From Perkinsus chesapeaki (taxonomy: Eukaryota; Perkinsozoa; Perkinsida; Perkinsidae), in assembly GCA_013115145.1 (NCBI GenBank), contig JAAPAO010000020.1:6845-70844 (forward strand): DNA of 64,000 nt, given 5' to 3'. Position 1 is the first letter of the stretch, and each line of letters begins with the position of its first letter. A model generated the notes under the pieces. That model was not told the origin of the DNA. It was given only the letters and a program-made list of their open reading frames with translations, and did no database searches. A program made the translations under genes and the position numbers. This document shows, piece by piece, positions 58,768 through 64,000 of this stretch.

Positions 58768-59044
58768 ATATTTAAGACTTGATATTGCGCTTCTCTGCCA
58801 TTACTTTACGAAATCCAAAAGGTGGCAGAGCTGGGACACCATGGGGTACCTGTAAGTGACCATGTCGATCGACTGAATAGTAAAACCAGAAGGAAATGGA
58901 GTTCAAATCTAAAGGCCATTAGTAACTTTCGCTGAGGTGCATGGACCAGATGCAATGCAATGAGCCATACTCGTTCCAGTGTGGAATACAAATAGGTAGG
59001 CCAGGGAGAAAACCCGCCAGGATCGAGCTCCGCGAACCTACCCT

Positions 59045-59484
59045 ATGGGTCCAGGGCTTATCACCCCACGGGTCGGACATATTACGGCCATCTTCACCGA
59101 CCTGACGCAGGCCAATACTATTAAGTACCAAAGCCATTGCCCTACCACAACAGGAGTGGCCTTAGCCTGCTTCGATGACAGGGGCTTGCCATCAAGTCGC
59201 TGGCCCTTCCCTTGGAACAGCACCTGAAAGAATCCTCGCCTGTCGGCCTCGAGTCGCTGTTTTACCGTCTTTCCGGCAAGAGACGCGCTTTCGATGTTAT
59301 CAGCTACGGACTGAGTATCTGTCACGGCACAATCACGGACCAAACCAGCTCTATCTCCACAGCAATACGGCGGGAGAAGTCGGAGCGCTCAGGACTGTTA
59401 CGCAGAGAGCGCCTTATTGTGCAAAGTAACACGGACTTCTCACTTTTCCGCTTTAACACAGAAACACGAGAGCATTTCACGTAG
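59045..59484 (+). CDS. possible plus-strand gene, unresolved
   Basis: One plus frame at 59045-59227 reads MGPGLITPRVGHITAIFTDL and GVALACFDDRGLPSSRWP. Another from about 59200 to TAG 59482-59484 reads ALPLEQHLKESSPVGLESLF, RRAFDVISYGLSICHGTITD and VQSNTDFSLFRFNTETREH. Both look protein-like and converge on UFD1 12 bp away, but no GT-AG intron links them in phase. Antisense frames are partly open too. 58768-59044 holds nothing else I can support. Confidence 0.3.
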
Positions 59485-59495
59485 CACGACATTGT

Positions 59496-61060
59496 CTAGT
59501 AATAAGATAGTTTATAGCCTCCTGAGTGAAAGTTGCCCAGCTGGAGCTCACCGCTGCTAGCTATCGTTCCCGGCACACTGGACCCCACGGGCGCCTCTGC
59601 TTGTGAAGATGTCGACGGCGATGGCTCGACGTAGTCCTTGGGTGCCAGGAACTCCACCTGGAAAGCCATACCATACTTCGCACAAATCACACCGCAAGGA
59701 CCCACCGAGACGTCCGCTTCAATAATGCTGATAGCATTGGCCGGCTTGCACTCGACGACCTCTATCTCGTATCTGTCCCAGTGAGCTGCCTTCCCATAGC
59801 GTTCACTAAGGCCTACGTCTTGTCGTTATATTGAATCGCAATGTTATCTCCAGCAGTAAGGCAAGCGAAATTTCTGAGTGAAAAAATGACAAAGTAAGGC
59901 GGTGAATCTGCTGAATACCTGAGAGAGTTCTCCAGCACCGCTCGAGGGTTATGAATATCCAAAAAGTCTTTGGTGACAGGCTGAAGCTTGACCGATCGCC
60001 CTTTAGGCAAAGATACGTTCTTAACCCGAACGAGATCGCCTGTACAGTGGAGGTTCGGACTGCGTCCTGGTTATGCCTTACCTTCCTGTAGAACTAAGTT
60101 CTGCATCATCCAGTAGGGTATATAACAGAACCCTTCTTCAGCTGTGAATTCGAGCACACCACAGTGAGTGGTACGGGGCTACCCGAAGAGAGGCGATAAC
60201 CGAGGACGTGAAATACATGTCATTTCAGACGCCAGCAACCATAAGCAACGATAAGCAGTCTACACCAGAGGAGGGGAAGCCTACAAGGCGTTCTATTTTT
60301 CATTTATCATTTCTTCCACATTTATTCTGACCTACATTCTGTCATAGTTATTTACCGGATGCAGGACATTGTGTAGGATGTGACATTCTGCTGCCATAGC
60401 GATCAGAATTATTAGCAATTTATGCCATAGTCGAAAAAGCCACTGAAGTTGTTAAACCACTTGAGGGTGAATCGCCAAGCGTGAACAGTAGTTTCTAACG
60501 CTAGCGTCGGCCACACTTCTTGAAGATGCATCCTCAACTTACCTCCTTCAAATTTGATATCTGAAACAGCATGGGGTAGCTCACATTAAGTCTTGCTAAC
60601 TGGTCCAAAGCCGATTGAGGCAGAAGTATCTTGTTTCCCTGATATCAATTCGAGTCGTATACACCCCCTCACACAAGGAGACATCGTTACCTTCTCGAGC
60701 TCTTCTCTACCAAGGAAGCTCACCGGATAACAATGATACTGCACGTCGAAGGTGCCGCCTGCTCCCTGATCGGCAAACCCATCAGACCGTACCCACTATG
60801 AGTTAAAACTGCACATTCCACTACTACGTACTATTGCCAACTTAACTAGTTAAGGTTGTATTTCCTGGCGCGCAAGAAATCAAAATGAAAAACAAGCGAT
60901 CGACTAACAAGCCAAGGCCGTGGGAGAAATGGGGCAAGGCCGATTCGTCGAGCCAAGGCTGTGACCTTACCATTGCTCCGAAGAAGCCCTGCAAGAATCC
61001 ACCCATCTGCGGGTTCACAGGGTCATCACCACCATTATGTGGACCACCGAAGGAGAACAT
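59496..61060 (-). CDS. UFD1: UFD1, ubiquitin fusion degradation protein 1
   Basis: Cofactor of the Cdc48/p97 unfoldase with Npl4, in proteasomal degradation. The start ATG at 61058-61060 encodes [20 protein letters not shown]. Across a 270-nt intron it continues [35 protein letters not shown], then [20 protein letters not shown] with PMLFQISN. After a 350-nt intron come [60 protein letters not shown] and [20 protein letters not shown], then [20 protein letters not shown], then [14 protein letters not shown]. It ends GGYKLSYY at TAG 59496-59498. The double-psi barrel UT3 domain is complete. The region after APKDY is short, so the p97/Npl4-binding tail seen in yeast and human seems reduced. Confidence 0.93.
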
Positions 61061-61168
61061 CGAAATTGTTGAAATAACACAAACTGAACAAGGCAGACGA
61101 TCCCATTTCTGACAAGCCCTCTTGAAACACTGCCCAGAGTAAAAGTCACGTAATCAATTTGTGTAGTG

Positions 61169-62274
61169 CTATTTGACATCATCTGAGGTTGGTATAATAT
61201 CTGATATCCTCGCGTCCAGCTTAGCCTTCACATCTCGAGCCTCAGCCTCCACCGTCTGTAGTTCCTCCAGCAGCTGCTCTCTCTCCGCACCCAACCTACT
61301 GCACTCCTCTTCGACCTCTTTGTCCTGAGACACATGCAACAGAGTCGCCTTAGCTTACCTGCATTCAGTAGAGTTCCACTGTAAAGTAGCAACGTATAAC
61401 ATACATACTATTAACAGTACTTTATCATCGAACAAGGTAAGATAGGTGTACCCCTACTACCCCTCAAATAGTAATATCTGCTATCCCCTATATTAATATG
61501 TTCAATACTACTATAAAGTATGCAAGACAAGTCCCTTAATAAAGCCACAGTATTATCAATGTGTGGAATCGACGCTAGTAGTGAGCAGGCAACACAGGCC
61601 CTCCATCAACTGCCGAACCGATAGCTACTGTACGGGAGCCGTAAGTAATACCATTTTCAAAGGGAAAGTCCTTTAGGCATTACAACCAATAACGCTTTCA
61701 AATTTGGCAGGCATCGCTACAAAGTGGGTATGCCACCCGGAGACGAGAGGCACCGCTCACTACACCTCTAGCATAGCCGTCTTCTCACGAGTTCGAACCG
61801 CCTTCCGCCTGACCGCCAAATCCCCTCTACTACTGTTATATTATCCGGAAGCCTCCCCGCGAGTTCCTTCAGGCTCTTCAAAGCCTTCGCCACATCCCTG
61901 GCATACTCCGCCGGATTCACCGTCTGCTGCTCTGTCTGACTGGGTGCCCGAGGCAATATCCAACTGGTCAACAGAGAAAGCATATCCAGTTCAGAGTGGG
62001 AATAAATGTCAGTCTTCCCCACAATTCTAACAGCGTCCTAGTAAACCATTCCCGAGCGCTGGCACAATTAAAATCAACCGGATTCGTTCGTGAATTCCCC
62101 CATTTCGCGCCATGCGGTTGGTCCCACGTTATAATGAACTTTGTAGTTCCTCCTCCATTATTACATAGCATCATGCAGCCTCTCGGTTAGGAACATAAGC
62201 TGATGCTGCATCGCTGTAATAACACTCTTAGGAGGGGTTGGGCTGGTGTATACTACTGCTGGAGGGGTTGCCAT
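61169..62274 (-). CDS. Mediator subunit 21-like coiled-coil protein
   Basis: The start ATG at 62272-62274 gives MATPPAVVYTSPTPPKSVIT, then AMQHQLMFLTERLHDAI. A 130-nt intron leads to IVGKTDIYSHSELDMLSLLT, WILPRAPSQTEQQTVNPAEY, and ARDVAKALKSLKELAGRLPD. A last exon reads DKEVEEECSRLGAEREQLLE, LQTVEAEARDVKAKLDARIS, with TAG at 61169-61171. N-terminal helix, Gln/Pro linker, a helix ending in LPD and a long C-terminal coil is the MED21/Srb7 layout. The similarity is structural rather than by a diagnostic motif. Exons between 61340 and 61760 are not resolved. It ends 109 bp before the UFD1 start. Confidence 0.5.
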
Positions 62275-62316
62275 AATATAGAGGTAAACGACATACTAAT
62301 AAAATTCACGTAGCGT

Positions 62317-62664
62317 GTGTGCTGCCAGCAGAGTACTGATCTGTACAAGGCTATAGTATTTTATATTCCCTTTTCTGTCTTCAGTGTTAGAGTTACACTC
62401 GGTAAATACTTCCCAATGATCATCACTAGGCTAATACTAATAAGAGCTTCCCTGGTAACATTACAGTCCTTCCGCGGAGTCATGCGACCTCGCAGAAATG
62501 TGCTCTTCGAAGATCAAAACGTGTCCTTCATGGAGAGGAGATATATTGGCAATTTTGCTACAAGATATGTTCCTAAGGCAAGCCTAACATCTGATGTTCC
62601 TCCACGCCCCCCTGGTCTGTTCTCCCAGCTCTACCAACCCAACCCAATCTTCCTCTACAAGTGA
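62317..62664 (+). CDS. hypothetical protein, 115 aa
   Basis: An uninterrupted frame; a more probable start is the internal ATG at 62479 (MRPRRNVLFEDQNVSFMERR, then YIGNFATRYVPKASLTSDVP and LYQPNPIFLYK). Upstream residues 1-50 are hydrophobic. It lies between the divergent MED21-like gene start and the convergent membrane protein gene. Unknown family. Confidence 0.4.
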   Translation: MCCQQSTDLYKAIVFYIPFSVFSVRVTLGKYFPMIITRLILIRASLVTLQSFRGVMRPRRNVLFEDQNVSFMERRYIGNFATRYVPKASLTSDVPPRPPGLFSQLYQPNPIFLYK

Positions 62665-62721
62665 CAGCAAAGAGCATGATCATCCAGCAGGAACTTCGCC
62701 CACCAGACTTGGCCGTCTGAT

Positions 62722-63744
62722 CTAAATCACAGCAGATCCCCCAGTGTAGTGATGCTGCTGCTGCTCTCCTATCACCTCTGCCGCTATCACAGCCCGAGCC
62801 TGAGCCTCCCTCCGCTGGGAACGGCGCAGCTCTTCCTCCTTCAACTCTGCTTCCTGTTCTTGATGCTCGGAAATAACTAAATCACCAATCCATCAGTATT
62901 GACAAGGACATCTCTGACTAGTGTCCAGCAACATGTCCATATACCAGTCCATCAGACATGGTACTACTATGGATAGGGCTGCAAAGGTGGTGAAGAGGAT
63001 ACCAATGATACCAAGCAACTTGTACCTTAGTCAACGCTCAAGTTCAACCACCGAAGATAGGAGCCATCCAGCTATCTACGAATCAACCTATCGCGCTTAC
63101 ACACAACTGTTCAAGTAACACTGATGATAGCAACTCACCACCCAGTAAGCAAGCCCTTAGGACGGAGCTAAACTGAGTGGATAAGATAACTACTTAGAAT
63201 ATCAACCTTTCCGCCGACGTGCCTAACTTGAACTCCAAAGCACTGCGCTGTACTGTGAGAAGTAGAACTCGGAATGTATTTTTTTGAAGGGTTCCTTCTT
63301 GAATGCATCAATCGATGCTGCCCACTCAGCACGAAGTTGGCATATTTTCCCTCCATCCGATGGATTACCTTTTCTCACACCCCTGAGGATAGGACACACA
63401 TTCCCTTTCACTAACATCCAGCCAGATATCCGGTGGAGCATTCTCAGGATACCCCCGATCCTCGCTGAACTCCCACCCATCCTCTCGGAACCTGCTCCTC
63501 GGTCAAAAGAGGTTTTTATTCAGACGTGAAAAACGAAGCCTACAGTAAATCAACTCCAAAATGAATGCGATGCCGAGACCAAATTTGGAACGGGTCGCCT
63601 CGGCCATCTATCGCCCAGCACCGGTGGCTACCTTCTGAAGATCTCCTGTTTAGCATCTTCAGGTGGAGGCCAAGTGACCTCAGCACACAAGCTGGTACTG
63701 TTAACAGATGGATCGATCTCCTCTATCCTCCCTCGATCTGACAT
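62722..63744 (-). CDS. single-span membrane protein, unknown
   Basis: A possible first exon at 63742-63744 (MSDRGRIEEIDPSVNSTSLC; VTWPPPEDAKQEIF). Later pieces include SKFGLGIAFILELIYC (about 63560-63605) and a Cys/Pro-containing exon (GYPENAPPDIWLDVSEREC). One clear membrane span follows (YKLLGIIGILFTTFAALSIV) with VPCLMDWYMDMLLDTSQR, then a charged coil tail (EAELKEEELRRSQRREAQAR) and YTGGSAVI at TAG 62722-62724. Frames among the upstream exons conflict, so the model is rough. The stretch before the first exon (about 63745-63810) has a B-box-like GGCTCGATTCCC within a possible GT...AG intron. Confidence 0.4.
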
Positions 63745-64000
63745 CTCACAGTTATATGCCGGGTCTGGGAATCGAGCCTGTGCGCTTTATCATGCAAGAG
63801 TGTCGTACGTCGTGGTATCTCGACTGCGGTCTTTGTTGAACATGCTGTCATTTGTAGAGCGTGACAAAGGCTACTGCTTCTAGTGATCGCCCATGCCCTT
63901 ATAGTGTTAGCGCTGCTACATGTGATGTGGACCGGTGGTGGCTGCGATAGACACCAGGCGTATCTTAGGTTGAAGCGGGTAAGATACGGAAATACTCAAA

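Overview
This is a nuclear genomic window from a microbial eukaryote, most probably an alveolate close to Perkinsus (Perkinsozoa). Every recognisable gene is eukaryotic (SUV3 RNA helicase, UFD1, SAC3/GANP, SNAPC3, STELLO-type glycosyltransferase, OFD1/LisH protein, Rab GTPase, NSUN methyltransferase, ammonium transporter, DAHP synthase). Most genes are cut by very short GT-AG introns, typically 31-62 nt. There are no prokaryotic operons, phage genes or CRISPR arrays. The genus is inferred from gene content and architecture, not proven. Because of the introns, single open frames show only fragments, so most gene spans below were rebuilt by joining exons by eye at GT...AG boundaries whose phases agree. 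Outer boundaries and unlisted small exons carry uncertainty.

Layout: 1-5 kb holds a 46-bp tandem repeat, a minus-strand coiled-coil gene, a tiny plus gene and a minus SR/RGG-rich gene. 5.7-11.1 kb (plus) holds a membrane-anchored alpha/beta-hydrolase, an unknown gene and an NSUN RNA methyltransferase. 11.9-17.1 kb (minus) holds an ammonium transporter, a small unknown and a TBCC/CARP-like gene. 17.3-26.3 kb (plus) holds a Cys-rich fragment, a STELLO glycosyltransferase, an NAD-dependent nucleotide-sugar epimerase, a probable mitochondrial protein and SNAPC3. 26.7-41.7 kb (minus) holds an OFD1-like gene with a tRNA-Lys inside an intron, SUV3, a HEAT-repeat protein, DAHP synthase and a Rab-like GTPase. 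After a small plus-strand type I membrane protein gene, 43-63.7 kb is almost all minus: two related propeller-like genes, SAC3/GANP with FG repeats, a low-molecular-weight phosphatase, coiled-coil and membrane genes, UFD1, a MED21-like gene and a membrane protein.

Neighbouring same-strand genes are often only 25-110 bp apart, like the unidirectional gene arrays of dinoflagellates and perkinsids. No single pathway links the neighbours. Recurrent themes are RNA metabolism (NSUN, SUV3, SAC3, SNAPC3, MED21-like), glycosylation (STELLO, epimerase) and centriole/coiled-coil proteins.

The most striking observation is that several short spliceosomal introns consist largely of tRNA T-arm/B-box-like sequence, in both orientations. 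Two in one gene match the 3' half of the tRNA-Lys that lies inside an intron elsewhere in this window. This looks like tRNA-derived, introner-like intron gain and is the best candidate here for something undescribed.
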